DNA of 17,907 bases from Thermoplasmata archaeon (lineage in GTDB: Archaea; Thermoplasmatota; Thermoplasmata; Lutacidiplasmatales; UBA184): assembly GCA_030044695.1 (NCBI GenBank), contig JASIDM010000024.1, forward strand, positions 1 to 17,907, written 5' to 3'. A model generated the notes under the pieces. That model saw only the letters and a program-made list of their open reading frames with translations, did no database searches and was not told the DNA's origin. This document shows, piece by piece, positions 1 to 6,538 of this stretch (position 1 is the stretch's first letter; every line of letters begins with the position of its first letter). The position numbers were made by a program, and so were the translations under genes.

Positions 1-215
1 CGCCGAGGCTTGTCGAGCTCGTCGTCGACGACCTCGTTGTCGGTCGCCTTCTCGTCGTCGAGGTCCCCGGCCCAGGCCCGTACCCCCTCCCGCGGGGCGC
101 TGCGACCTTCCCGGGCGCGCCGACGGGCGCTCCGGCTGGTGGCGGCCGACTTCGACCGCATGTCGAGCAGGTCGTCGAGGTCGTCGTCCGGCGGGGACTG
201 CTGCGCCGGGGCCAT
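1..215 (-). CDS. Hypothetical acidic protein, N-terminal part (runs off the window)
   Basis: I do not recognise this protein. About 71 codons are visible from an ATG at 215 down to the window edge with no stop. The start has a Shine-Dalgarno-like GGAG about 8 bases upstream, and an archaeal TATA-like element (241-248) about 30 bases upstream. Both support it over the overlapping reading frame on the other strand. The visible part is hydrophilic and low in complexity: an Asp-rich patch (around residues 10-18, DDDLDDLLD), a basic Arg/Ser/Ala stretch (about 20-45), then another acidic patch (about 50-68). There is no membrane segment or recognisable domain. Such a start could be a disordered extension on a larger nucleic-acid-binding or chaperone protein, but that is a guess. 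It diverges from the cyclase gene. Confidence 0.55.
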   Translation of the reverse strand, partial: MAPAQQSPPDDDLDDLLDMRSKSAATSRSARRRAREGRSAPREGVRAWAGDLDDEKATDNEVVDDELDKPR

Positions 216-240
216 TTGCTCTCCGTTCCTCGCGAGCGCG

Positions 241-248
241 CTTAACCC
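241..248 (-). promoter_or_regulatory. TATA-like promoter element for the gene starting at 215
   Basis: On the minus strand this reads GGGTTAAG, centred about 30 bases before the ATG at 215. Initiation about 26 bases downstream of the TATA centre would give a nearly leaderless mRNA. The same core, GGTTAAG, recurs before the CysRS-like gene. Confidence 0.4.
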
Positions 249-283
249 TTGGCGTCGAGGCCCACGCCTCGGCGGCGGAGCGA

Positions 284-297
284 CTTAAACCGTTAAG
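284..297 (+). promoter_or_regulatory. TATA-like, near-palindromic promoter element for the cyclase gene
   Basis: CTTAAACCGTTAAG is an A/T-rich near-palindrome in otherwise GC-rich DNA, centred about 40-47 bases before the cyclase start. It suits a promoter with a leader of about 15-20 bases. Its symmetry means it could also be a regulator site in this divergent intergenic region. Confidence 0.4.
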
Positions 298-334
298 GGC
301 GAACGCGCGACGGCGGCCCCGGGAGCCCGGGTTG

Positions 335-964
335 GTGCGGAGGATCGATGTCTCGATGCCGTTGTACGACGGCATGCCTGCGTTCCCCGGCGACCCTCCG
401 TTCCGGATGGAGCCGGTCTCCCGGCTGGACCGGGGCGACCCGTTCGCGCTCTCGCGACTCGCGCTCGGCTCCCACGCGGGCACCCATGTCGATGCGCCGC
501 GCCACTTCCTGTCGGACGGCGCCGGCGTGGACGCGCTGGACCTCGACGCGCTGAACGGCCCCTGCTGGGTCGTGGACGCAAGCGACGGAGAGGGCCACGT
601 CGGCCCTCACGCCGTCGACGGGCTACCGCGGGACTCGACCCGGGTGCTGTTCCGGACCGCCAACTCCAAAAGGTGGACCGACCCGCGGGCGTCGACCGGG
701 CCGGCCGTGGGTCTCCAGCTGCCGACGGCGAGGGCGCTCCTCGGGCGAGGGGTCCGACTGGTCGGGGTCGACGGCCTCTCCATCGAATCGGACCCCGCCG
801 GCGGGTTCCCCGTCCACCGCGAGCTGCTGGGCCACGGGGTGATCATCGTGGAGGGCCTTCTGCTCGACGGCGTCCCGGGAGGGCCCTACGAACTCGAGTG
901 TTTGCCCCTGAGGATCCGCGACGGGGACGGTGCCCCCGCCCGCGTGGTGCTCCGCTCCGCGTGA
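335..964 (+). CDS. Cyclase family protein (kynurenine formamidase-like metal-dependent hydrolase)
   Basis: A protein of 209 residues of the cyclase/kynurenine formamidase family (PF04199 type). These cytoplasmic hydrolases bind divalent metal and cleave amide or related bonds, including N-formylkynurenine in tryptophan breakdown. The family signature is complete: S46-H47-x-G49-T50-H51-x-D53-x-P55-x-H57 carries the metal-binding His and Asp residues, and a C-terminal IIVEGLLLDGV segment holds the usual conserved Glu. The N-terminal LYDGMPAFPGDP stretch is also typical. Length matches the usual 200-220 residues. I chose the GTG at 335, with GGGAG 9 bases upstream; a TTG at 332 would add one residue. 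No other tryptophan-catabolism gene is nearby, so the substrate is open and isatin hydrolase-like or unknown amidase activity is possible. It ends 22 bases from the convergent Trm112-like gene. Confidence 0.88.
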   Translation: MRRIDVSMPLYDGMPAFPGDPPFRMEPVSRLDRGDPFALSRLALGSHAGTHVDAPRHFLSDGAGVDALDLDALNGPCWVVDASDGEGHVGPHAVDGLPRDSTRVLFRTANSKRWTDPRASTGPAVGLQLPTARALLGRGVRLVGVDGLSIESDPAGGFPVHRELLGHGVIIVEGLLLDGVPGGPYELECLPLRIRDGDGAPARVVLRSA

Positions 965-986
965 GCTGGACGTCCCGGGGGCGACC

Positions 987-1169
987 CTAGGCTCGCGCGG
1001 ACGGCGGGAGCAGGTTCGGGATCCCGTCGTCGATGGGGTAGTCGACGCCGCAACGCGGACATCCGAGCGTCCCGCGCAGGATCTCGTCGCCGTCCTGCTC
1101 GACCGTCGTCAGCCGCAGCTCCCCCCGGCAGACGGGACACCGCAGGATCTCGAGGAGGTCCGGCCTCAC
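987..1169 (-). CDS. Trm112-like zinc-ribbon protein (UPF0434/YcaR family)
   Basis: A 60-residue protein with two Cys pairs, C11-P-V-C14 and C37-P-R-C40, and the YPIDDGIPNLLP ending typical of the Trm112/YcaR family. In eukaryotes and characterised archaea, Trm112 is a small partner that stabilises and activates several methyltransferases acting on tRNA, rRNA and release factor. The N-terminal LLEILRCPVC matches the family well. The GTG start overlaps the aIF2 gamma stop as GTGA (1166-1169), so translation is probably coupled and this is the last gene of the S6e-aIF2 gamma operon. That context fits a role in modifying the translation apparatus. Which methyltransferases it partners is not shown here; the two methyltransferase genes in this window are different families and distant. 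YcaR-type proteins of unknown function are the alternative. Confidence 0.85.
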   Translation of the reverse strand: MRPDLLEILRCPVCRGELRLTTVEQDGDEILRGTLGCPRCGVDYPIDDGIPNLLPPSARA

Positions 1170-2401
1170 TTGGACGGCCCCTCGACGATCCCGTAGCCGA
1201 TCAGCCTCCAGGCGTTGAGCTTGCGCGAGATCGCCACCCTCGAGCCCGGGAAGACGGTCACCGGCCGGGCGAGGGCGAGCTCGACGTCGTCCCCCCGGGC
1301 GCTCGTCACCTTCCCCGGGGCGATCGTCGTGCCGACGGTCACGGCGAGCAGCTCGCTCGTACGGATCTTCTCGACTTTGATCTCCCGCTGGGCGCCGAGG
1401 ACGCGGTCGAGCAGGGTCGCCTTGAGGCGGATCTTCTGGCTCACCGGCGGCAGCGTCCCGGCGGTACCGATGAGCCGGCCAGTCAATCCGTCCCCCTTGG
1501 TGAGGGAGGGGTCGAGCCCGGTCCCCAGGGCCGCGAGCCCGCCGGGGCGGAGCTCGTCCCGGGTCTCCCCGCCGGCGACGATCGTGCTGATCGTCGTGGT
1601 GAGGGCCTCGGCCCGGCCGTTGGCCGCCCCGCTGACCCCGGGCCGGATCTCGATCTGCTCCCCGGCGACCAGCCGCCCCTGGAGCAGCGAGCCGCCGAGC
1701 ACGCCTCCCCGGAGGTCGGACGGGCGGGTCCCGGGCCGGTTCACGTCGAACGACCGCGCCACGTACATCAGCGGCGGCTTGGTCACGTCCCGCTTCGGCG
1801 TGGGGATCGTCTCCTCGATCACGCCGATCAGGGCCTCCAGGCCCGCCTTGTGGTTCGCGCTGATCGGCACGATCGGCGCGTCGGCGATCGGCGAACCGTG
1901 AAGGAACTCCACCGTCTCCTTCTGGTTGGCGAGCGCCTCCTCCTCGGTGACGAGGTCGATCTTGTTCTGGACGACGACGACCCGGCGCACGCCGATGATG
2001 TCGAGGGCGTAGAGGTGCTCGCGGGTCTGCGGCTGGGGGACGTGCTCGTTGGCCGCGACGAGCAGGAGCGCCCCGTCCATGATCGCTGCGCCGCTGAGCA
2101 TCGTCTCCATCAGCGTCTCGTGGCCCGGCGCGTCCACGAAGGAGACCGCCCGCAGGAACTTCGCCTCCCCCCCGCACGACGGGCAGACCGGGGTGACCGA
2201 GTAGCCGGTCGGCTTGGGGCACTTCGGGCACAGGTAGAACGCGGCGTCCGCGTAGCCGAGCTTGATCGAGATGCCGCGCTTGAGCTCCTCGGAGTGGCGG
2301 TCGGTCCACTCGCCGGTGAGCGCCTGGGTGAGGGTCGTCTTGCCGTGGTCGACGTGCCCGACCAGTCCGATGCTGACCTCGGGCTGCCGGGGGACCTTCA
2401 T
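1166..2401 (-). CDS. eif2g: Translation initiation factor aIF2 subunit gamma
   Basis: The 411-residue GTPase core of archaeal initiation factor 2, which with alpha and beta subunits carries initiator Met-tRNA to the small ribosomal subunit. All GTPase motifs are visible: G1 GHVDHGKT (15-22), a switch I region with RGISIKLGYAD (42-52), G3 DAPGHE (90-95), G4 NKID (146-149) and G5 SA (181-182). The gamma-specific zinc knuckle is present with Cys58, Cys61, Cys73 and Cys76. Two beta-barrel domains follow, ending with the family's AWRLIGYGIVEG. Length matches archaeal homologues. Its ATG overlaps the S6e stop as ATGA (2398-2401), and its own stop overlaps the Trm112-like start. S6e next to aIF2 gamma is a widely conserved archaeal arrangement. 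Confidence 0.98.
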   Translation of the reverse strand: MKVPRQPEVSIGLVGHVDHGKTTLTQALTGEWTDRHSEELKRGISIKLGYADAAFYLCPKCPKPTGYSVTPVCPSCGGEAKFLRAVSFVDAPGHETLMETMLSGAAIMDGALLLVAANEHVPQPQTREHLYALDIIGVRRVVVVQNKIDLVTEEEALANQKETVEFLHGSPIADAPIVPISANHKAGLEALIGVIEETIPTPKRDVTKPPLMYVARSFDVNRPGTRPSDLRGGVLGGSLLQGRLVAGEQIEIRPGVSGAANGRAEALTTTISTIVAGGETRDELRPGGLAALGTGLDPSLTKGDGLTGRLIGTAGTLPPVSQKIRLKATLLDRVLGAQREIKVEKIRTSELLAVTVGTTIAPGKVTSARGDDVELALARPVTVFPGSRVAISRKLNAWRLIGYGIVEGPSK

Positions 2402-2775
2402 GCGGCGGCGAACAGCTCCGCGAGCGGCTTCGGTCCCGCCTGGTCGACGACGAGGCAGATCTGGACCGTGTCCTCGCTGATGGTGTTGCCGCGGAACGTC
2501 CGGCGTCGGCGCATCCCCCGGCGCGGGGCGTGGAAGCCGAACCCCTCGCCGACGTAGAGGCGCGACTGGCGGGCCCCGGGGACGTCCGGACGCAGCGGGA
2601 ACCCGCTCTTGTCTGTGCCTCCGGTGACCCGGAAGGTGTAGCCGCTCGCGCCCAGCAACTCCCCTCCGACCTTCTCGCCGATCCGCTTGCCGAGGAACCC
2701 GGCCGACTGCGGGTCGGCGACGGTCCGGGCGATCGACCGGTTCCCCTCGGAGATGACGAGCTTGTACTCGACCAT
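2398..2775 (-). CDS. rps6e: Small-subunit ribosomal protein S6e
   Basis: A 125-residue archaeal/eukaryotic-type ribosomal protein of the 30S subunit. Family hallmarks are GFPLRPDVPGARQ (about residues 58-70), the glycine-rich GEGFGFH, and the basic GMRRRRTFRGNTISEDTVQI block, which is the most conserved S6e signature. Archaeal S6e is about 125-130 residues and lacks the long phosphorylated tail of the eukaryotic protein, as here. The open frame extends upstream, but that extension is Arg/Ala/Ser-rich shadow sequence. The ATG at 2775 gives the canonical MVEYKLVI start and lies about 41 bases after a TATA-like element at 2813-2820. It is the first gene of the S6e - aIF2 gamma - Trm112-like operon. 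Confidence 0.97.
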   Translation of the reverse strand: MVEYKLVISEGNRSIARTVADPQSAGFLGKRIGEKVGGELLGASGYTFRVTGGTDKSGFPLRPDVPGARQSRLYVGEGFGFHAPRRGMRRRRTFRGNTISEDTVQICLVVDQAGPKPLAELFAAA

Positions 2776-2812
2776 GCGCTGGTGGAAGGCGAAGGCGCGC
2801 GAGCCGGGACGG

Positions 2813-2820
2813 TGTAAAAG
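2813..2820 (-). promoter_or_regulatory. TATA-like promoter element of the S6e operon
   Basis: On the minus strand it reads CTTTTACA, an isolated A/T island about 41 bases before the S6e ATG, implying a leader of about 15 bases. No Shine-Dalgarno sequence is visible before that ATG. Confidence 0.45.
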
Positions 2821-2907
2821 CCTTTGCGAACGGCGGGACCCCCGCCGAGGGTCGACCCCGCCGTCCGGCCGCGCCGGGCGACGGTCCCGAGCCTCCGCCG
2901 ACGCGGA

Positions 2908-2914
2908 GTTATGA
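2908..2914 (+). promoter_or_regulatory. TATA-like promoter element of the prepilin peptidase gene
   Basis: GTTATGA is the only A/T-rich patch in the upstream 60 bases. It lies about 40 bases before the GTG at 2951, suggesting a leader of about 14 bases. The element is weak. Confidence 0.3.
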
Positions 2915-2950
2915 GGGGGCCGCCACGTCGTCGCGCTTCGAGGGACGGCC

Positions 2951-3868
2951 GTGGTCGCGGCGACGGAGCTCCTGCTCGCGTGCCGGGCCCTCGCGCTCAC
3001 GGCGGGGCTCGCCCTGGCCGCCGCCGCCGATCTGCGGTCGCGGGAGGTCCCGGACGGCCTCTGGCAGCTCCTCGCCGGCCTCGCCCTCGCCTTCGGCGCG
3101 ATCGAGTTCGTGGCCCGGGGCGCCCTCCCGCTCGTCCTGTGGCTCATCGTCGGCGGGTTCGCCGTCGAGCACCTCCTGCCGTGGGACGACGCCCTCGGCG
3201 AACACCACGCGACCCTGGTCGCCGTCCTCGAGCTCGGGGTCTACGGCCTCGTGATCGGCGTCGTCGCGGGGGCGGTCTACCGCTGGGGGATCGGGCCGTC
3301 GACCGTGCCGATCGAGGTCGTGGGCGCGCTCGCCACGGTCGTCCTGGCCCGGCTCCTGTTCGAGGCGGGGGTGCTCTACGGGGGCGCCGACGCGAAGGCG
3401 CTGATCGTGACGGCCGTCCTCCTGCCGCTCGTCGCGACGCCCGTCCTCTACGCCCCGGCGGCGACCGCCGCCGTGCTCGCGATCCTGCCGTTCTCGGTGA
3501 CGCTGCTCACGAACGCGGCCCTCCTCTCGGTCGCGGTGCCGGTGTTCCTCGCCGCCCGCAACGTCGCCCGAGGGGAGTTCACGTTCCCGCGGGGGTTCAC
3601 CGGCTACACGATGGACGTCGACGAGCTCCCGCATCGGTTCGTGTGGGTGCGCGACGCCGCGGTCGGGGAGGATACCCTGGTCGACGACGCGGAGACCTCG
3701 GAGGAGGACACGGCCCGGCGGACCGAGATCGCGGAGGCGCTCCGCCAGCGGGGCGTGCGCCGCGTCTGGGTGAGCCCTCAGCTGCCGTTCCTGGTCCTGC
3801 TGGCCGCCGGGGCGGTCACCGGTCTCCTCGCCGGCAACCTCCTGCTCGACGTGATCGTCCACCTGTGA
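2951..3868 (+). CDS. Archaeal class III prepilin/preflagellin peptidase (A24 family)
   Basis: A 305-residue integral membrane aspartic protease that removes the signal peptide of archaellins and type IV pilin-like proteins at the cytoplasmic membrane face. The catalytic Asp residues are visible: D27 in AADLRSREVPD (residues 25-35) and D147 in the family's GxGD-type loop, here GGAD (144-147). About six hydrophobic segments fill residues 5-205. A polar cytoplasmic region (about 206-276) precedes a final membrane helix (280-303). That matches the longer archaeal FlaK-type peptidases with an extra C-terminal part, rather than the roughly 230-residue minimal forms. The GTG at 2951 gives a proper first membrane helix. 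No archaellin, pilin or secretion ATPase gene lies in this window, so the substrate is unknown. It is divergent from S6e. Confidence 0.88.
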   Translation: MVAATELLLACRALALTAGLALAAAADLRSREVPDGLWQLLAGLALAFGAIEFVARGALPLVLWLIVGGFAVEHLLPWDDALGEHHATLVAVLELGVYGLVIGVVAGAVYRWGIGPSTVPIEVVGALATVVLARLLFEAGVLYGGADAKALIVTAVLLPLVATPVLYAPAATAAVLAILPFSVTLLTNAALLSVAVPVFLAARNVARGEFTFPRGFTGYTMDVDELPHRFVWVRDAAVGEDTLVDDAETSEEDTARRTEIAEALRQRGVRRVWVSPQLPFLVLLAAGAVTGLLAGNLLLDVIVHL

Positions 3869-3890
3869 GCGCCGGCCGCGGCGCGGCGGC

Positions 3891-5450
3891 TCAGTAGCCC
3901 CAGCCGGCCAGGTGCCGTAGCACCGACGGGCGCTCGGGCGCGTGAGCGATCGTCTCCCGCACCCGGTCGTACGTCGTGCGGGCCAGCTCGGCGATCTCCC
4001 GGGCGCGCGGGCCCTCGAGCCGAGGGCCGACCGGTTGGGCCGGATCCCGCGAAGAGACGGCGAAGACCGGCGGTTCGGGCGAGCCGTCGGCGATGCACTT
4101 GCCCTCGCCCCGGTAGACCGCGAGCTCCAGGCGGTTGAGCAGCCGCTCCCGGTCCGCCGGGAGGTGGCGGGCCTCGGTCGCCATGAGGCCGTCCGTGAGC
4201 GAGAACACCGGCCGATCGGCATCCGCCCGGTCCGGCCGGAGCAGCGAGCGGGAGCCGGGGTCGCCAAAGCCGGCGCCGGGGTCCGCGAGCTCCACGGCGG
4301 TGCGCGGCACGTCGATCAGACTGACCCACCGGTCGTCGACCTCCCCGGCGCGATCTCCCTTCGGGAAGTGCACCCACAACGGGACGCGGGTGATCTCCTC
4401 ATCCACGCGGAAGCGGTGGTACAGCGTGCCGTGCTCGAGGAACGCCTGGCCGTGGTCGCTCGTCAGGACGAACAAGGTGTTCTCCCACCGCCCGGTCCGG
4501 CGGAGCAGCTCCACGAGCCGCCGAACACGTTCGTCGATCGCCTGGAACGAGCGCGCGTACCGCTCTCGGCCCCGCGCGACCTCCGCCGGCGACGGCGTCC
4601 ATCGCCCCTGGACCCAGACGTACTCGCCCTGGACGTCCCGGAGGTACGATAGCCATCGTCCGAGCGAGACCGGCTGGCCCGCGTCGACCAGGTACGGCTC
4701 GTGGGCCTCCAGAAGGTTCACGAAGGTGAGGGCCGGACGGTCGGGTGCCAGTCCGGCGAGCCACGCCTCCATCCGCGGCTCGATCCACGGGGCCACCAGG
4801 GGAAGATCGGCGGGAGCGTGGCCGAGGAGACGGACGCCGACCCGGTTGACCCCGTCCCAGAGCGCCGTGTACCTCGAGAGCGCCGTGATGACGGCGTTCC
4901 AGAGCGGCGACGGCGGAGGGCTATCCGGTAGGCGGTTGAACGCCGCGGCCTGGCGGCCGCCCAGGTCGGGGTTCGACGGTGAGGCCGTGGCGAGGAACCT
5001 GAGGAAGAACTCCCGGTCGCCCCCCCAGGCGACCTCCTCGAACCCCCGGGTGAGGCCGGAGGCCGGCTGGACGTAGCCGTTGGCGGAGAAGCTCGCCGTC
5101 GCGTAGCCGGCCCGGGCGAGCTGGTTCGCGAGTGTCTCGGTCTCGGCGGGCAGGGTCGTGCCGGCCCGGGCGTGGGCGCGGTGGTCCCACGGGTAAAGAC
5201 CGGTGAACAGGCTCGCGTGCGACGGGATCGTCCAGCTGCCGGGGCTGATCGCGCCGGTGAACTCGACGACCTCCGAGCGGAGCTGGCGGAGGAACGGCGT
5301 GTAGCGAGCCCGGGCGACCTCGGTCGCGAAGACGTCCGCTCGGGCGCAGTCCATCACCACCAGGACGACGTCCGGTCGGCGCGACGTCGTACCGCTCACG
5401 CCGGGCGCCTCCCGGGCTCCGCCGGTCGGCTCGCCGCGAGACCGGACCAC
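3891..5450 (-). CDS. Alkaline phosphatase superfamily enzyme, sulfatase-like fold with Thr nucleophile
   Basis: A 519-residue hydrolase or transferase of the sulfatase/alkaline phosphatase superfamily. Visible metal-site features are VVMDCARAD (D34) near the N-terminus and TSDHG with D332 and H333 towards the C-terminus, followed by H345 and a VPLWVHFP strand. The nucleophile region reads WTIPSHASLFTGLYP (73-87). The true sulfatase signature is C/S-x-P-x-R with Cys or Ser converted to formylglycine; here it is T74-x-P76-x-H78. That resembles phosphate-handling relatives such as phosphoglycerol transferases or phosphodiesterases that use Thr. Calling it an active sulfatase is therefore not supported. 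There is no signal peptide or membrane helix. The GTG at 5450 gives the longest frame; a GTG at 5399 would trim 17 poorly ordered residues and is equally possible. It lies 22 bases from the convergent prepilin peptidase. Confidence 0.85.
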   Translation of the reverse strand: MVRSRGEPTGGAREAPGVSGTTSRRPDVVLVVMDCARADVFATEVARARYTPFLRQLRSEVVEFTGAISPGSWTIPSHASLFTGLYPWDHRAHARAGTTLPAETETLANQLARAGYATASFSANGYVQPASGLTRGFEEVAWGGDREFFLRFLATASPSNPDLGGRQAAAFNRLPDSPPPSPLWNAVITALSRYTALWDGVNRVGVRLLGHAPADLPLVAPWIEPRMEAWLAGLAPDRPALTFVNLLEAHEPYLVDAGQPVSLGRWLSYLRDVQGEYVWVQGRWTPSPAEVARGRERYARSFQAIDERVRRLVELLRRTGRWENTLFVLTSDHGQAFLEHGTLYHRFRVDEEITRVPLWVHFPKGDRAGEVDDRWVSLIDVPRTAVELADPGAGFGDPGSRSLLRPDRADADRPVFSLTDGLMATEARHLPADRERLLNRLELAVYRGEGKCIADGSPEPPVFAVSSRDPAQPVGPRLEGPRAREIAELARTTYDRVRETIAHAPERPSVLRHLAGWGY

Positions 5451-5619
5451 CGGGACCCGCTCGTTGCGCTCATCCGTCCGGGGCCGAGGGCGAGCCCCGG
5501 AGGGCTCTCAAGAGGTTTGCGGAATCTCCCCCGTCCGCCGTCCTCGGTCGTCGCGCGCCGTCGGCGTGAGCCTCCGGGTGGGGAGGAGCGGGCCGTCCAC
5601 GAGCCACGGTTCGGCGGCC

Positions 5620-6387
5620 CTAGGCGCTCCCGAGACGCAGGGCGGCCTGACCCGAGGGGGGCAGGACGTAGCCGAGGAACCGGTACGGTCGCCGCGACGC
5701 CTCAGACCCCTCCCAGGCGGCGAAGTCCCCGTTGCGGTACCGGTTCGACCAGCCGTAGAAGTCGTCGAACTGGATCACGCAGCCGTCGACGAGACGGCCG
5801 GCCCGTCCCAGCGTGTCGAGCACGTACCGCGTCGAGGACATCAGGTCCGCGTCCAGGTGCACGAGGGCCGCGGGCTCGGGGTGGGCCTCGAGGAACGGCC
5901 CGAGCGTCTGCTGGAACCATCCCTTCAGCAGTCGGACGTTCGACCGGACGGGCGGGAGACGCCCGGCGGTGCTGAACGCCCCTTGGGGCAGCTCCGCGAC
6001 CCAGTTCTCGGGAAGCCCCTCGAACGAGTCGAAGCCGTAGATCGTGCGTTCCGGGGCCATCTCCGCCAGGCCGTTGATCGACTGCCCGCGGTACACGCCG
6101 AACTCCAGGACCAGTCCCTCCCGAGGCGCTTCCGCGTACGCCTGGCGGATCAGCGCATCGCGGGTCGGGAACCGCCGGACCCCGTCGCGCTCGAGCCGGC
6201 GTACGAACCGGTACGTCACGGCGCACGAGCCGACGGCGTCGGCGACCTGGCGGGCCAAGCCGCCGAGCGCGGGCCGACGTCGCTCGGTCGCTGGCCGGCC
6301 CGGGCGCCCCGACGCTCCGGGGAGGGTCCCCACGGCGGTCCGGCCCCAGCCCCTTCCGGTACCCCAGAGGACCGAGACGAGGGTCAC
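5620..6387 (-). CDS. TylF/MycF-like SAM-dependent O-methyltransferase
   Basis: A 255-residue class I methyltransferase closest in pattern to the TylF/MycF family (PF05711), whose studied members methylate sugar hydroxyls on macrolides using metal. Visible motifs are SAM motif I LEFGVYRGQS (94-103), the family-typical YGFDSFEGLPE (117-127), the metal-binding acidic strand VHLDADLMSS (176-185) and IQFDDFYG (205-212). The first 45 residues are basic and low in complexity. The GTG at 6387 lies about 27 bases after a TATA-like element (6410-6417), so it is probably a leaderless start. It lies upstream of the phosphatase/sulfatase-fold gene, with 169 bases between them. It may methylate a glycan or small molecule; the acceptor is not shown. 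Confidence 0.85.
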   Translation of the reverse strand: MTLVSVLWGTGRGWGRTAVGTLPGASGRPGRPATERRRPALGGLARQVADAVGSCAVTYRFVRRLERDGVRRFPTRDALIRQAYAEAPREGLVLEFGVYRGQSINGLAEMAPERTIYGFDSFEGLPENWVAELPQGAFSTAGRLPPVRSNVRLLKGWFQQTLGPFLEAHPEPAALVHLDADLMSSTRYVLDTLGRAGRLVDGCVIQFDDFYGWSNRYRNGDFAAWEGSEASRRPYRFLGYVLPPSGQAALRLGSA

Positions 6388-6409
6388 ATCGGGGACGAGC
6401 GCACGCCGC

Positions 6410-6417
6410 GTTAGAAC
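6410..6417 (-). promoter_or_regulatory. TATA-like promoter element of the TylF-like methyltransferase gene
   Basis: On the minus strand it reads GTTCTAAC, centred about 27 bases before the GTG at 6387. This geometry predicts a leaderless mRNA and supports the GTG start. Confidence 0.4.
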
Positions 6418-6507
6418 GCCTTCGGAGGCGAGTGGCGGAGGTCACACCGCTCGCTCCCACGAGGGAGGGCCCTCGCCGGCGGGCCACGGCGGTCGCTCGC
6501 CGGAAAA

Positions 6508-6515
6508 CCTTATCC
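6508..6515 (+). promoter_or_regulatory. TATA-like promoter element of the FKBP gene
   Basis: CCTTATCC, preceded by AAAA (504-507 of this kilobase), is centred about 27 bases before the ATG at 6539. This predicts a leaderless transcript and selects that ATG over the long upstream open frame. Confidence 0.5.
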
Positions 6516-6538
6516 AAGAGGCCCCATCGGCGGGGCGG

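Noticed and set aside
10..288. A 92-codon plus-strand Ser/Arg-rich frame at the window start
   Set aside because: It is antisense to the minus-strand gene at 1-215, which has a Shine-Dalgarno-like site and a TATA element; the Ser repeats come from GAC/GTC codons read backwards.
2776..3147. N-terminal extension of S6e to a start at 3147
   Set aside because: The extension is Arg/Ala/Ser-rich and crosses the promoter element at 2813-2820; the family begins at MVEYKLV.
2909..4267. A long minus-strand frame antisense to the prepilin peptidase
   Set aside because: The translation is Arg/Glu/Asp-rich noise, whereas the plus strand encodes membrane helices and both catalytic Asp motifs.
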